A stretch of 64,000 nucleotides of DNA, taken from the NCBI RefSeq assembly GCF_007827275.1, contig NZ_VISE01000001.1, forward strand, positions 3,720,001 through 3,784,000, given 5' to 3'. Below are positions 17,134 to 26,044 of the stretch, one piece after another. The notes below the pieces were generated by a model. It was not told where the DNA came from and searched no databases. It saw only the letters and a program-made list of their open reading frames with translations. The translations under genes were made by a program, and so were the position numbers. Each line of letters opens with the position of its first letter. Positions within the stretch are counted from its first letter, which is position 1. The stretch comes from Gillisia sp. Hel_I_86 (GTDB lineage: Bacteria; Bacteroidota; Bacteroidia; Flavobacteriales; Flavobacteriaceae).

Positions 17134-19134
17134 TCAATTGTTTTTATTCATTAACTCTGCTTCTTTATTTTGGAAAGGCAACTTATCTAAACTTTGATAA
17201 GCTGAATTCTTACTAATAAATTCGGGAATCAATTCTTTTAATTTTGCAACCACTTTATCATTCTTTAATTTTTCAGAAGATTTTATGATTTTTTCTATTT
17301 TTAAATTTATAAAATCATAATCCTGAACTTTATCGATACCTATCATAATCTTCTTATGGTGTGTTGGTAGCGTTTTACATTCATCATTTAAAAGCTCTTC
17401 GTATAATTTTTCTCCAGGGCGAAGGCCAGTGATTTTTACTTTAATATTTTTATTGGGCGTATAACCAGCCAACTTTATCATTTTAATAGCAAGATCCATG
17501 ATTTTTACGGGCTCGCCCATATCAAAGACAAAAATCTCTCCTCCTTTTCCCATGGCTCCAGCTTCCAAAACCAACTGGCAGGCTTCTGGAATAGTCATGA
17601 AATACCTAATAATATCTGGATGGGTAATGGTTACAGGTCCCCCTTTTTCTATTTGCTTTCTAAATAAAGGAACCACAGATCCATTGGAACCCAACACATT
17701 TCCAAACCTGGTAGTTATAAATTTGGTTTCCTTCTTATCAAATTTGGACTGATGATGGTAAAGCGATTGTACATACATTTCAGCAGCTCTTTTTGAGGCT
17801 CCCATTACGTTGCTTGGATTTACAGCCTTATCTGTAGAAACCATTACAAAATGGCCTACATCATATTTAATAGCTAGATCCGCAAGATTCTTTGTTCCAC
17901 GAATGTTTACCGAAATAGCCTCGTGTGGATTGGCTTCCATTAATGGCACATGCTTATACGCTGCTGCATGATAAACCACGTCTATGCTGTGATTCTGGAA
18001 CATTAACTCCAATCTTTTTTGATTTCCAACATCGCAAATTATACACCTATAGTTTAAATCTGGGAATTTGGCTTCAACTTCCAACTGAAGGTTATGTAAG
18101 GGAGTTTCTGCCTGATCTAAAATAATTAACTTTTTAGGAGTGTATTGAGCAACCTGTCTTACAATTTCACTTCCAATAGAACCTGCTCCACCTGTAACCA
18201 ATATGGTTTTCCCAGTAAGTTGAGCCGATTTATTTTCCCTCTCCAACATTATTGGTTCCCGGTCCAATAAATCTTCAATTTGTAAGGTTTTTACTTTTTG
18301 GGCTATTGGTTTGTCATCTTCATGCCAATTGGAAACCAAGGGTGCATTAAAAACTTGAATATTGTTTTCTAAGCAATCTTCTACCAAGGCAAACTTTTCT
18401 TCAGCAGAAAAATTTTGTTCCGTGAGAATTACGGCTGAAGCATTTAAAATTTTAAGCTGATTATGAATAGTGGTTTTATATTTCACCACAGGCTTGTCCA
18501 AAATCCTAATACTATTGTTATGTTTGGTTTTCGTTAGAAAACCCACAATTTTAAACCTTCGTGGATGTTCAATATTCAAGGCACCTGCAATAGATATAGC
18601 ATTCTCATCTGCTCCCAGAATAACTGCTCTTTTAATAGAATCACCCCGAAGTGCAATTTTATAAAACTCATAAACCTGCTTGACCCCAAGACGAAATAAA
18701 AATAGCAGTGAAAATGAAATCCATAAATTAATCAATAAGCCACCTATTAAAAAAACCTTTTCTCCAATCACAAAGAATGTGATGTAATTGATGAGAATTA
18801 AGGTTATAAAGGAGGAAGTTGTCGCCAATATTAATTTTAGGGCATCTATATTGGAGGAATATCGAATAATCCCAGCATATGTTTTAAAAACAAAGAAAAA
18901 GAAGATATTGGTTAACACGACAATGATCCCTTTTAATGTAAAATCCAATAAAGTATAATAGTTGGGTGTGAGATCTATAATAATTAATATGGTGAGCAAA
19001 GAGGATATGGAAACTAAAAATATATCTATAAGAAAGACAGCCCATCTTGGGAGGTACTTTAAATTTCTTAAATTCAATGCACTATCTGAAGAGGTCAAAC
19101 TCAATTTTAATGCTGAAAGTAACCGATCACCCAT
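17134..19134 (-). CDS. Membrane-bound nucleotide-sugar 4,6-dehydratase (PglF/CapD/WbpM type)
   Basis: A 666-residue protein with four membrane segments (about 32-52, 64-84, 104-124, 127-149), a CoA-binding-like domain and a Rossmann SDR domain starting GKTILVTGGAGSIGSEI (glycine motif 315-321). The catalytic region STDKAVNPSNVMGASKR carries Met in place of the usual SDR Tyr, which is normal for the UDP-GlcNAc 4,6-dehydratases of this family. It would make a 4-keto-6-deoxy sugar, the substrate for the aminotransferase whose gene ends 11 bases upstream. It is last of five sugar genes on this strand. Confidence 0.9.
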   Translation of the reverse strand: MGDRLLSALKLSLTSSDSALNLRNLKYLPRWAVFLIDIFLVSISSLLTILIIIDLTPNYYTLLDFTLKGIIVVLTNIFFFFVFKTYAGIIRYSSNIDALKLILATTSSFITLILINYITFFVIGEKVFLIGGLLINLWISFSLLFLFRLGVKQVYEFYKIALRGDSIKRAVILGADENAISIAGALNIEHPRRFKIVGFLTKTKHNNSIRILDKPVVKYKTTIHNQLKILNASAVILTEQNFSAEEKFALVEDCLENNIQVFNAPLVSNWHEDDKPIAQKVKTLQIEDLLDREPIMLERENKSAQLTGKTILVTGGAGSIGSEIVRQVAQYTPKKLIILDQAETPLHNLQLEVEAKFPDLNYRCIICDVGNQKRLELMFQNHSIDVVYHAAAYKHVPLMEANPHEAISVNIRGTKNLADLAIKYDVGHFVMVSTDKAVNPSNVMGASKRAAEMYVQSLYHHQSKFDKKETKFITTRFGNVLGSNGSVVPLFRKQIEKGGPVTITHPDIIRYFMTIPEACQLVLEAGAMGKGGEIFVFDMGEPVKIMDLAIKMIKLAGYTPNKNIKVKITGLRPGEKLYEELLNDECKTLPTHHKKIMIGIDKVQDYDFINLKIEKIIKSSEKLKNDKVVAKLKELIPEFISKNSAYQSLDKLPFQNKEAELMNKNN

Positions 19135-19145
19135 TTATAAATTAT

Positions 19146-20309
19146 TTAATTCTGTGCGCTAAAAAATCCATTAATCCCCACGCTCAATCTTTTTCTATCA
19201 TCCCCGGTTAAATTAGAACCTGAAGGCAAACATAAACCAGTTTCAAACAATTCTTCTGCTATCCCATTTCCATAAAAAGGCATATTTTTAAATACCGGTT
19301 GCAAATGCATGGGCTTCCAAAGGGGCCTGCATTCTATATTAAGCCCTTCCATATATAATCTAAATTCTTCCCTGGATTTCCCAGTAACTTTTTCATCAAC
19401 AGAAATTATTGTTAACCAATTATTACAAAAATAGTCATCATTTGGTTCAGAAAAGACAGTAACTCCTTCTATATTTAAAAATATGTCTTGATAAAACTGG
19501 TTCATTGCCCGTCTTAAATCCACGTGCTCATCCAGGACTTCCATCTGTCCTCTACCAATACCTGCAGAAATATTACTTAATCTATAATTATACCCAATTT
19601 CGCTATGTTGATAATGTGGGGCATCATCCCGTGCTTGGGTGGCTAAAAATACAGCTTTATTTTTAACGGACTTCTCCTTGGCGATCAAAGCACCTCCACC
19701 AGAGGTGGTTATGATCTTATTGCCATTAAATGATAAGATTCCAATTGTACCAAAAGTACCACATTTCCTTCCTTTATAAGAACTTCCCAAGGCCTCTGCG
19801 CTATCCTCAACAATTGGGATTTCAAATTTTTCGGCAACTTTTTGTATGTCATCAATTTTATAAGGCATGCCATACAAATGTACAGCAATTATCGCTTTCG
19901 GCTTTTTTCCTTTGGAAATCCTATCTTCTATTGCCTTTTCTAAATAAACAGGACATAAATTTAAAGTATCCCTTTCACTATCAACAAAAACCGGAATTGC
20001 TCCCAGATACATAATTGGATTTGCTGAAGCGGCAAACGTCATGCTTTGACACAATACTTCATCCCCCGGTTCAACTCCCAATAAGATCAACGCTAAATGA
20101 AGGGCGGCAGTACCTGAACTTAAAGCTGCAACGTGAACATCGTTAACTTCATTTTTCGAGTCTGATAAATAGCTTTCTATATCCAACTCGAAGCCTGTTA
20201 CATTTGGGCCCAGTGGTGCTACCCAGTTCGCATCAAAAGCTTCATTAACAAATTTTTGTTCAGTCCCACCCATATGGGGTGAGGAGAGCCATATTTTGCC
20301 CTGTTCCAT
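19146..20309 (-). CDS. DegT/DnrJ/EryC1/StrS sugar aminotransferase (PglE-like)
   Basis: A PLP enzyme that aminates the 4-keto sugar. The Schiff-base Lys is K198 in LSFNGNKIITTSGGG and the pyridine-binding Asp is D169 in VEDSAEALGS. The N-terminal PHMGGTEQKFVNEAFDANWV matches the sugar aminotransferases linked to bacillosamine or perosamine. The 387-residue length is normal for the family. The position between a 4,6-dehydratase and a hexapeptide acetyltransferase points to UDP-4-amino-4,6-dideoxy-GlcNAc as product, by context rather than proof. The stop of the acetyltransferase lies 5 bases upstream. Confidence 0.9.
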   Translation of the reverse strand: MEQGKIWLSSPHMGGTEQKFVNEAFDANWVAPLGPNVTGFELDIESYLSDSKNEVNDVHVAALSSGTAALHLALILLGVEPGDEVLCQSMTFAASANPIMYLGAIPVFVDSERDTLNLCPVYLEKAIEDRISKGKKPKAIIAVHLYGMPYKIDDIQKVAEKFEIPIVEDSAEALGSSYKGRKCGTFGTIGILSFNGNKIITTSGGGALIAKEKSVKNKAVFLATQARDDAPHYQHSEIGYNYRLSNISAGIGRGQMEVLDEHVDLRRAMNQFYQDIFLNIEGVTVFSEPNDDYFCNNWLTIISVDEKVTGKSREEFRLYMEGLNIECRPLWKPMHLQPVFKNMPFYGNGIAEELFETGLCLPSGSNLTGDDRKRLSVGINGFFSAQN

Positions 20310-20314
20310 ATATT

Positions 20315-20914
20315 TTAATTTAAATACTTTATAATTTTACCGGGATTGCCAACAACTACTGCAAAATCTGGAATATCACGAATAATTACAGCCCCAGCTC
20401 CAACCGTTACCCATTTACCAATTTTTATACCATGAATAATTACGGCTCCAATTCCAACGTGGGTTCCTTCATCAATTCCTACATTTCCGGCAATTGCTGC
20501 ATTGGGAGAAATATGAACGTAATTACCTAAGACACAGTCATGATCTATGGTGGAAGCAGTGTTGATTATGCAATGTTCGCCTATTTGGGTAGAAGAGTTC
20601 ACACAGGCATTGGCCATTACAACAGTTCCTTTTTCCAAGATTGCGCTTGGTGATATTATAGCCGATTTGTGGATTATTGCATCTGAAATGTTGCCGTTAA
20701 AGGAATCGACGATCTTTTTCCGAATTTTGTTGTTTCCAATTGCGATGATAGTATCAGCATCCAATAAGCGTTGATTTAAGACATGGACAACTGCTCTTTT
20801 GTTTAGAAATTCTATATTTTTATTGTCATCGAAAATTTGATCGATTGAAATATTATTCGATTCTGCGATATCGATGATTACTTTTCCATGACCGCTGGCC
20901 CCGTAAATATTCAT
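20315..20914 (-). CDS. Left-handed beta-helix sugar N-acetyltransferase (PglD/NeuD family)
   Basis: A 199-residue protein with an N-terminal Rossmann-like part (MNIYGASGHGKVIIDIAE) and C-terminal hexapeptide repeats ending GAVIIRDIPDFAVVVGNPGKI, the NeuD/PglD architecture. The likely catalytic His lies in STIDHDCVLG, with a second His in YVHISPNAAIAG. It would transfer acetyl from acetyl-CoA to the 4-amino group of the UDP-sugar. It is packed 2 bases after the sugar transferase and 5 bases before the aminotransferase. Confidence 0.9.
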   Translation of the reverse strand: MNIYGASGHGKVIIDIAESNNISIDQIFDDNKNIEFLNKRAVVHVLNQRLLDADTIIAIGNNKIRKKIVDSFNGNISDAIIHKSAIISPSAILEKGTVVMANACVNSSTQIGEHCIINTASTIDHDCVLGNYVHISPNAAIAGNVGIDEGTHVGIGAVIIHGIKIGKWVTVGAGAVIIRDIPDFAVVVGNPGKIIKYLN

Positions 20915-20916
20915 AA

Positions 20917-21528
20917 TTAATTATTTCCATTAAATGGCTCAGTAGTAGCCATATTCTCTGCATTAATTCCTTCAGAAACCAAAACTTTTTGAACAGTTTT
21001 AAAAAGGATTTCCATATCTACAAAAAAAGATACATTTTGAACATACCATACATCATATTCAAATTTTTGGGTCCAACTAATCGCATTTCTACCATTCACT
21101 TGGGCCCAACCTGTTATTCCAGGCCTTAAATCATGTCTTTTATATTGATGTGGCGTATATATTGGCAAATATTGAGGCAAAAGGGGTCGAGGTCCAATAA
21201 TACTCATATCGCCTATTAAAACGTTCCATAGTTGCGGAATTTCATCTAATGAGGTTTTCCTAATAAATGAACCAATTGTTGTCAACCTTTGTGAGTCTGG
21301 AAGTAAATTGCCATTAGAATCCTTTTCATCGGTCATGGTTTTAAATTTCACGATTTTGAAAATTCGGCCCTTTTTTCCTGGCCTTTTTTGCACAAAAAAT
21401 GGATTTCCTTTATTGGCCAAAAATAATAGGATCGTGGCAGTTAATAATAACGGACTTAAAATTAGAAGTGCCGTTAATGAAATTATAAAATCAAAAAAAG
21501 GCTTAATAAATAATATATAAATCTTCAA
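20917..21528 (-). CDS. Undecaprenyl-phosphate sugar-1-phosphate transferase (PglC-like)
   Basis: A monotopic phosphoglycosyltransferase that starts glycan assembly by moving a sugar-1-phosphate onto the carrier lipid. It has the short 203-residue form: N-terminal membrane helix (about 10-33) with PFFDFIISLTALLILSPLLL, then FVQKRPGKKGRIFKIVKFKTM, the catalytic DE pair in TSLDEIPQLWNVLIGDMSIIGPRPLL and the closing LRPGITGWAQVNGRN. The small size without extra membrane segments fits PglC rather than WcaJ. It follows the GT4 gene after a 260-base gap that holds a repeat element. Confidence 0.93.
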   Translation of the reverse strand: MKIYILFIKPFFDFIISLTALLILSPLLLTATILLFLANKGNPFFVQKRPGKKGRIFKIVKFKTMTDEKDSNGNLLPDSQRLTTIGSFIRKTSLDEIPQLWNVLIGDMSIIGPRPLLPQYLPIYTPHQYKRHDLRPGITGWAQVNGRNAISWTQKFEYDVWYVQNVSFFVDMEILFKTVQKVLVSEGINAENMATTEPFNGNN

Positions 21529-21553
21529 AAAGTCTGTTTTAAATTATAGAATT

Positions 21554-21705
21554 GATTGTCCGTAAAGTATCATATACTGATAAAGGACGTCATTCTGAAC
21601 TTGTTTCAGAATCTCATAACTCTGCAAATCAATACAATAAATTGAGACCCTGAAATAAATTCAGGGTGACGAGATGACTTATTATGACAAAAAACGGATA
21701 TCCAT
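21554..21705. repeat. MITE-like interspersed repeat, core type 1
   Basis: The element starts GATTGTCCGTAAAGTATCAT and ends with the inverted counterpart AAAAAACGGATATCC. Its core has two hairpins: CATTCTGAACTTGTTTCAGAATC and GACCCTGAAATAAATTCAGG followed by GTGACGA. It fills the gap between the GT4 gene and the sugar transferase. Close relatives lie at 33355-33520 and 36484-36655. Confidence 0.7.
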
Positions 21706-21788
21706 TTATAAAATTATCTAGCTGTCGCCAATTAAAATATTCAGTGATAAATTCGAGCAAAAGTACAAAATTCTTTAAAGCAAATATT

Positions 21789-22961
21789 TTATTTCTTTTT
21801 CCTTAACTTATAAAGCATTTCCAATTCTTTATATTCATTTAAAAGAAAATTCCAGAATTGCCCTCTTTCATAATTAGCAGTAATATGATTCCTTGCATTC
21901 TTCCTCAATCCCTCTAGAAAGGATCGGTCATTATTTAAATGACTCATTGCATTATATAAACCGTCGCTATCTTTTACAGGAATTATTATACCGTTCTCGT
22001 TATGTTTAATTATTTCGTTACAACCATTAATATTTGTAACTATAGAAGGTAGGTTCATCGCGCCGGCTTGCATTACAACATTTGGAAACCCCTCTCGATA
22101 ACTTGGGAATGTGAGCACATCTGAAATCGCCAAATAAGGACGAACATCTACTTGATATCCAACAGAAACAATTGCCTTATGGGAGTTTATGATCTTCAAA
22201 TTAGAATCATCAATTGGATCCAGATCACTTTCAAATGGTCCAACCAGCAATAATTTCACCTTCGGATTACGTTCATATAATTTTATAAATGCCGTTATCA
22301 ATTCGTTGATGCCTTTTTCTGAAACGATCCTTCCAATAAAAATGAAGACAAGTTCATTTTTATTAATATTTAGCTTTTTTCTTAATATCTCATTATCCTT
22401 TTCAGAATATAAAGTAGGGTCAAAGTAGTTGGTATCAATTCCGTTTGAACTTCCGTTCCCTAAAATTTTAAGTTTTTTAGCTTCTGTGTATTTTTGATCA
22501 AGGATTATTTTTTTTAGTTCAAAAGAATTAGGATAAATCCTTGTAGCCAAACTATACGTAAGCTTTTCAACAAAATCCAAAATCCCCCTCTTAGCGCCAG
22601 TAGTTTCAAGTAGTGGTAATCCGGCCACTGTATGCAGTCTAATTGGGACCCCTGCTAGTTTTGCAGCAAACATCCCTACAATTCCAGCTTTTGGTGTATG
22701 CGTGTGGACTATTAGCGGATTTTCTTTTTTGAAATATTTATAAAGTTTGAATACCGCTTTTAAATCTTCCACGGGGGTGATTTTCCGGGTCATATTTACC
22801 CAATAGGTTTTTACATTATTATCCCTTCCGTATTTTTCAAGTCGATCCTTTTCAGCAGCTATTGCAATTACCTCGTAATGAGCATTCATGAATGAGAGCT
22901 GACCTTCCAAAAGTTTTTCCAAGGAAAGGGGGATGGTGGTAATACGTATGAGTTTAGGCAA
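21789..22961 (-). CDS. GT4-family glycosyltransferase (PglA-like)
   Basis: A 390-residue GT-B fold enzyme likely adding the second sugar to the lipid-linked sugar. The acceptor-side motif is IVHTHTPKAGIVGMFAAKLAG. The donor side has FIFIGRIVSEKGINELI and the signature PSYREGFPNVVMQAGAMNLPS. The usual EX7E motif reads EX7Q here (EGFPNVVMQ). It is the first of the five sugar genes and has its own TAnnTTTG promoter. Acceptor and donor are inferred from the PglC-D-E-F-like neighbours. Confidence 0.88.
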   Translation of the reverse strand: MPKLIRITTIPLSLEKLLEGQLSFMNAHYEVIAIAAEKDRLEKYGRDNNVKTYWVNMTRKITPVEDLKAVFKLYKYFKKENPLIVHTHTPKAGIVGMFAAKLAGVPIRLHTVAGLPLLETTGAKRGILDFVEKLTYSLATRIYPNSFELKKIILDQKYTEAKKLKILGNGSSNGIDTNYFDPTLYSEKDNEILRKKLNINKNELVFIFIGRIVSEKGINELITAFIKLYERNPKVKLLLVGPFESDLDPIDDSNLKIINSHKAIVSVGYQVDVRPYLAISDVLTFPSYREGFPNVVMQAGAMNLPSIVTNINGCNEIIKHNENGIIIPVKDSDGLYNAMSHLNNDRSFLEGLRKNARNHITANYERGQFWNFLLNEYKELEMLYKLRKKK

Positions 22962-23001
22962 ATGAAATTGAATTAATTATCATAATTTAAAACAGAAATG
23001 G

Positions 23002-23009
23002 CAAATATA
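23002..23009 (-). promoter_or_regulatory. -7 promoter element TATATTTG for the sugar gene cluster
   Basis: Exact TAnnTTTG on the minus strand, 41 bases upstream of the GT4 start. The context GGCAAATATA (plus strand) is identical to the promoter in front of the SDR gene at 38232. Confidence 0.6.
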
Positions 23010-23055
23010 TAGTAACTATATAAAACAGATTGATCATTAACATTAAATATCTTTT

Positions 23056-23108
23056 GATTGTCCCTAGTAACCAAAACTGATAAAGGGCATCATCTGTCCC
23101 GATGATTC
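23056..23108. repeat. Left half of a MITE-like repeat, cut by the IS4-family element
   Basis: GATTGTCCCTAGTAACCAAA, ACTGATAAAGGGCATCAT and CTGTCCCGATGATTC match the 5' half of the elements at 21554 and 33355. The match stops exactly where the IS terminal repeat begins (23109). The missing half does not reappear on the other side of the IS, where a different repeat family begins. Confidence 0.6.
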
Positions 23109-24503
23109 CTATCGTGTGGACACATCTTTATGAATCGTCCACCCTTCCATGGCCGCCTTAAAATATTTCAGTCCTATCCATAGGGTCGTTATGCCGGGAT
23201 GCCTTTTGCTTTCATAGCCTTTCCATCCGCCAAGTCTAGCTATCGCCCAAACATATCTTTTTAGCCCTTTTTCCTTGTACGGGTTTTTTTGTTTCCCTGT
23301 CCTACCTTCCAGTCTTATTATCTGGTGCTCTAAAAACGCTTGCTCTTCTTCCGTGAAACAGCTATCGGCGCTCATCTCTCCTTCTGGTACTGCATACGCC
23401 AGCCGCATCAAGAACAGTTGGATGATGACCTCCATTATCAACAAGCTCAGTTTTCTTACCGATGACCCATGCTCCAGCTCTGACGCCTCGATATTGTAGC
23501 CCTCTTTTTTCAATATCTTGAACACCTCTTCTATCGTCCACCTCCACTTATACCATTCCACGCACATTTCTGCCATTTCCAGGGTCTCTATGGGCAGGCT
23601 TGTCAATAACCTCCAGCACACCCTGCCCGGCCCGGCCCGGTTAGCCTCTTTGGCCTCCACCAGATATAGTTTTATGCTGGGCGCCACTGCCTTGCTGGCC
23701 GCCCTGGTCCTTTTCAGTTCTACCTCTTTATATCTGATTTCAATTTTTGCGGTCCTTTTTTTCCTTCTGGTCTTTGCACAGGCATCCACCTGTACCTCAT
23801 AGGACCCTTGACAGGGCTGGTCCGCCAGGCAGCTGAACAATTTTGACCCATCCGCCAAGGCCCTATCCGCACGGGCCCTTATCAATAGATCTGTTCGTGC
23901 ATCTGGTATGCTTGCAAACTGTTCGTAGATATCCCCTTCCCTATCTTGTACGATCACCATTCCCGCTACCACGTCCCTTAGTGAGGCCTGTGTGTTTTTG
24001 GACACCTCTATCCACTTATAGGACTCTTTTTCTTCCATGGGCAGCTTGCCGTACTGTCTTTCATGCTTTGATTTGAAGTCCAAGGACCTGTTCCAGATCT
24101 TAATATCAGAATAGCCGTAGGGGGTGCCGCTCACGGCATCCAAGACCAAACTTGGGTGGACAAAGAACCCCAGTCCCTGGGAATTCTTCGCATTGGTCGT
24201 GCCCACAAAGCCATCTTTGTTGATCCTATTACCATGGCTGCTTAGGTTGACCTCCGTGGTATCTTGGATACAGACAACAAATTTGCCCGCACAAGCCATC
24301 TGGCAATTATGTACCAGGTTCTCTACTATATCTTCTTCACTGACCCTATCGTTCTGCAAAAAACGGTAAACGGCCTTTGCGTCTGATTCGTTCCTGCTGA
24401 GCTGACGGATCGAATGGACGCTCTTGCTGAACAGGTCCGATAAAATCTTGTTGCCCCGATAAACCAAACGTTTATCCCCTAAGCCTGTGAACCCCCTTCT
24501 CAT
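23109..24503 (-). CDS. IS4-family transposase (IS50/Tn5-like DDE)
   Basis: A 464-residue DDE transposase. The first catalytic Asp is in VCIQDTTEVNLS and the second in VIVQDREGDIYEQ. The IS4 signature Y-(2)-R-(3)-E-(6)-K is exact in WYKWRWTIEEVFKILK. The N-terminal part (GDKRL, SIRQLSRNESDAKAVYRFLQ) resembles the Tn5 transposase DNA-binding region. The stop codon is formed by the outermost bases of the terminal inverted repeat. The frame is intact, but its upstream region is separated from its own IS end by the IS630 insertion, so expression may be altered. Confidence 0.93.
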   Translation of the reverse strand: MRRGFTGLGDKRLVYRGNKILSDLFSKSVHSIRQLSRNESDAKAVYRFLQNDRVSEEDIVENLVHNCQMACAGKFVVCIQDTTEVNLSSHGNRINKDGFVGTTNAKNSQGLGFFVHPSLVLDAVSGTPYGYSDIKIWNRSLDFKSKHERQYGKLPMEEKESYKWIEVSKNTQASLRDVVAGMVIVQDREGDIYEQFASIPDARTDLLIRARADRALADGSKLFSCLADQPCQGSYEVQVDACAKTRRKKRTAKIEIRYKEVELKRTRAASKAVAPSIKLYLVEAKEANRAGPGRVCWRLLTSLPIETLEMAEMCVEWYKWRWTIEEVFKILKKEGYNIEASELEHGSSVRKLSLLIMEVIIQLFLMRLAYAVPEGEMSADSCFTEEEQAFLEHQIIRLEGRTGKQKNPYKEKGLKRYVWAIARLGGWKGYESKRHPGITTLWIGLKYFKAAMEGWTIHKDVSTR

Positions 24504-24538
24504 TTTTTGAGTAAAATTAATGCTAATCCCTTAAACTA

Positions 24539-25741
24539 GTGTTAAGTTAATTATGATATGACGGTTATTATTTATATCTTGGCCTTAAAATAAGCCAATG
24601 ATACACTACACCATCAAGTTGAGCCAAACGGAAGTTGAAGAGCTTAACGGAATTATTAGTAAAGGACGTCATACCTCTCAGGCCTTTCGCACCGCCTACA
24701 TTTTGTTAAACTGCGATAAAGGGGAATTTTCCGATGATACCACGATAAAGAATGCGGAGATTACCAAAGTTCTCAAAATAGGTGAACGAACGATAGGCCG
24801 GGTAAAGAAGAAGTTCATTGAAGAAGGATTTGAAAGTGTTTTGGAACGACGTGTTTCAAGCCAGAATTACACAAAAAAGGTAGATGGGGATATTGAGGCT
24901 AAATTGGTTAAACTCTGTTGCAGTGAGCCCCCAGAAGGATTTTCGAAATGGTCATTGAGACTTTTGGCGGACAGGATGGTGGAATTGGAATATATCGATT
25001 ACATATCGCACGTCACAGTGGGCCAGGTATTAAAAAAAACGAACTTAAGCCTTGGAAAGTAAAAGGCTGGGTCATTCCCCCAGAGCAGAGCAGTGAATTT
25101 GTAGCTAATATGGAATATGTGCTAGACGTATACAAAATGCCATACGATGAAGACTTTCCGGTTGTTTGCATGGACGAATCGCCCAAGCAGTTAATCCAAG
25201 AGGTAGCCTCAACGCCCATCAAGCCGGGACAGGAGGCCAGGATGGACTATGAGTACATCAGACATGGTATGGTAAATATTTTTATGGCCAATGAACCCTT
25301 GAAGGGTAAAAGGCTGGTTGAAATTACCCAGCGTAAAACAAAAACAGACTGGGCTAAATTTATCAAGAGAATAGCTGATGAGGTGTACCCACAGGCTAAA
25401 AAGATAAAACTGGTGATGGACAATTTCAAAACGCATGATGCATCGGCCTTTTATGAAACATTTGAACCGCAGGAAGCCAAAAGGCTCCGGGACAGGTTTG
25501 AATTTGTTTACACACCTAAGCACGGGAGCTGGCTGAACATGGCAGAAATAGAATTGCATGTACTCAATGGCCAATGCTTAAACCGTCATATTGCCAGCGA
25601 GAAGGAAATAAAATCAGAAGTGGATGCGTGGCAAAATCACAGAAACAACAAAACCTCAAAAATCAATTGGCAGTTTACAAATGACCAGGCACGTATAAAA
25701 CTCAAAAGACTCTACCCGTCAATTACAACTTAACATAACAC
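24539..25741 (+). mobile_element. IS630-family insertion sequence, nested in the IS4-family element
   Basis: The ends are GTGTTAAGTTA (24539) and the inverted GTGTTATGTTA (ending at 25741), 10 of 11 matching. TA dinucleotides flank both ends (24537-24538 and 25742-25743), as expected for IS630/Tc1-mariner TA target duplication. The length is 1203 bp. It contains two overlapping frames joined by a -1 shift. Confidence 0.9.
24598..25733 (+). CDS. IS630-family transposase, two frames joined by a -1 frameshift
   Basis: Frame one (24598-25062) encodes the N-terminal helix-turn-helix region (TIKNAEITKVLKIGERTIGRVKKKF). Frame two (usable from about 25040 to 25733) encodes the DDE domain: Asp in VCMDESPKQL, Asp in KLVMDNFKTHDASAF, Glu in SWLNMAEIELHVLNG. 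At 25032-25039 lies a run of eight A within TTA AAA AAA ACG. Slipping back one base there gives the family-typical join GQVLKKNELKPW. This fits programmed -1 frameshifting, known in some IS630 elements, though an ordinary inactivating indel is not excluded. Confidence 0.88.
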
Positions 25742-25768
25742 TAGTAAATAATTGTGTCCACACGATAG

Positions 25769-25930
25769 CTCCCTCGTCGGGATGACATTCGTTTGTCATC
25801 CTGAAGGCAGCGTAGCGCACTGAAGAATCTCAACGAAGCAGGATTTTTTTTTGAGATCCCTCCTGACATCGGATGACATTGGTTTGTCATCCTGAAGGCA
25901 GCGTAGCGCACTGAAGGATCTCAATTTATC
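25769..25930. repeat. Two copies of the TGTCATTC-type palindromic repeat
   Basis: TTTGTCATCCTGAAGGCAGC GTAGCGCACTGAAG occurs twice, 81 bases apart (near 25799 and 25880), each next to GATCCCTCC or AATCTC segments of the ~85 bp palindrome. Related copies lie at 35520-35732 and 36088-36225. The cluster begins directly at the right end of the IS4-family element. Confidence 0.7.
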
Positions 25931-26044
25931 GCAATTGTAATAATGTAGATCCCTCCTTTGTAAGAAGGACAAAATAAAAGATCCAATAAAACAAAAAATC
26001 CAAAGATTTTTGGTCTCTGGATTATATTGAGTGTAATTTTAGCT

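Larger units (their letters stand above)
23109..25768 (-). mobile_element. IS4-family insertion sequence, interrupted by an IS630-family element
   Basis: Perfect 16-bp terminal inverted repeats CTATCGTGTGGACACA (23109-23124) and its complement (25753-25768) bound the region. Removing the inner IS630 element and one copy of its TA target leaves about 1.45 kb, the normal size for an IS4-family element, with one transposase gene. No direct target duplication is visible in the flanks, which consist of two different repeat types. The base composition is clearly more GC-rich than the surroundings. Confidence 0.9.

Noticed and set aside
21789-22961. Loss of the second Glu of EX7E as inactivation of the GT4
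   Set aside because: The rest of the donor site is intact, and a Gln at this position does not by itself show loss of activity. I treat it as subfamily variation.
25769-25930. CRISPR array from the repeated ~35-bp sequences
   Set aside because: Only two copies 81 bases apart, palindromic and dispersed elsewhere in the window. No cas genes and no regular spacers.
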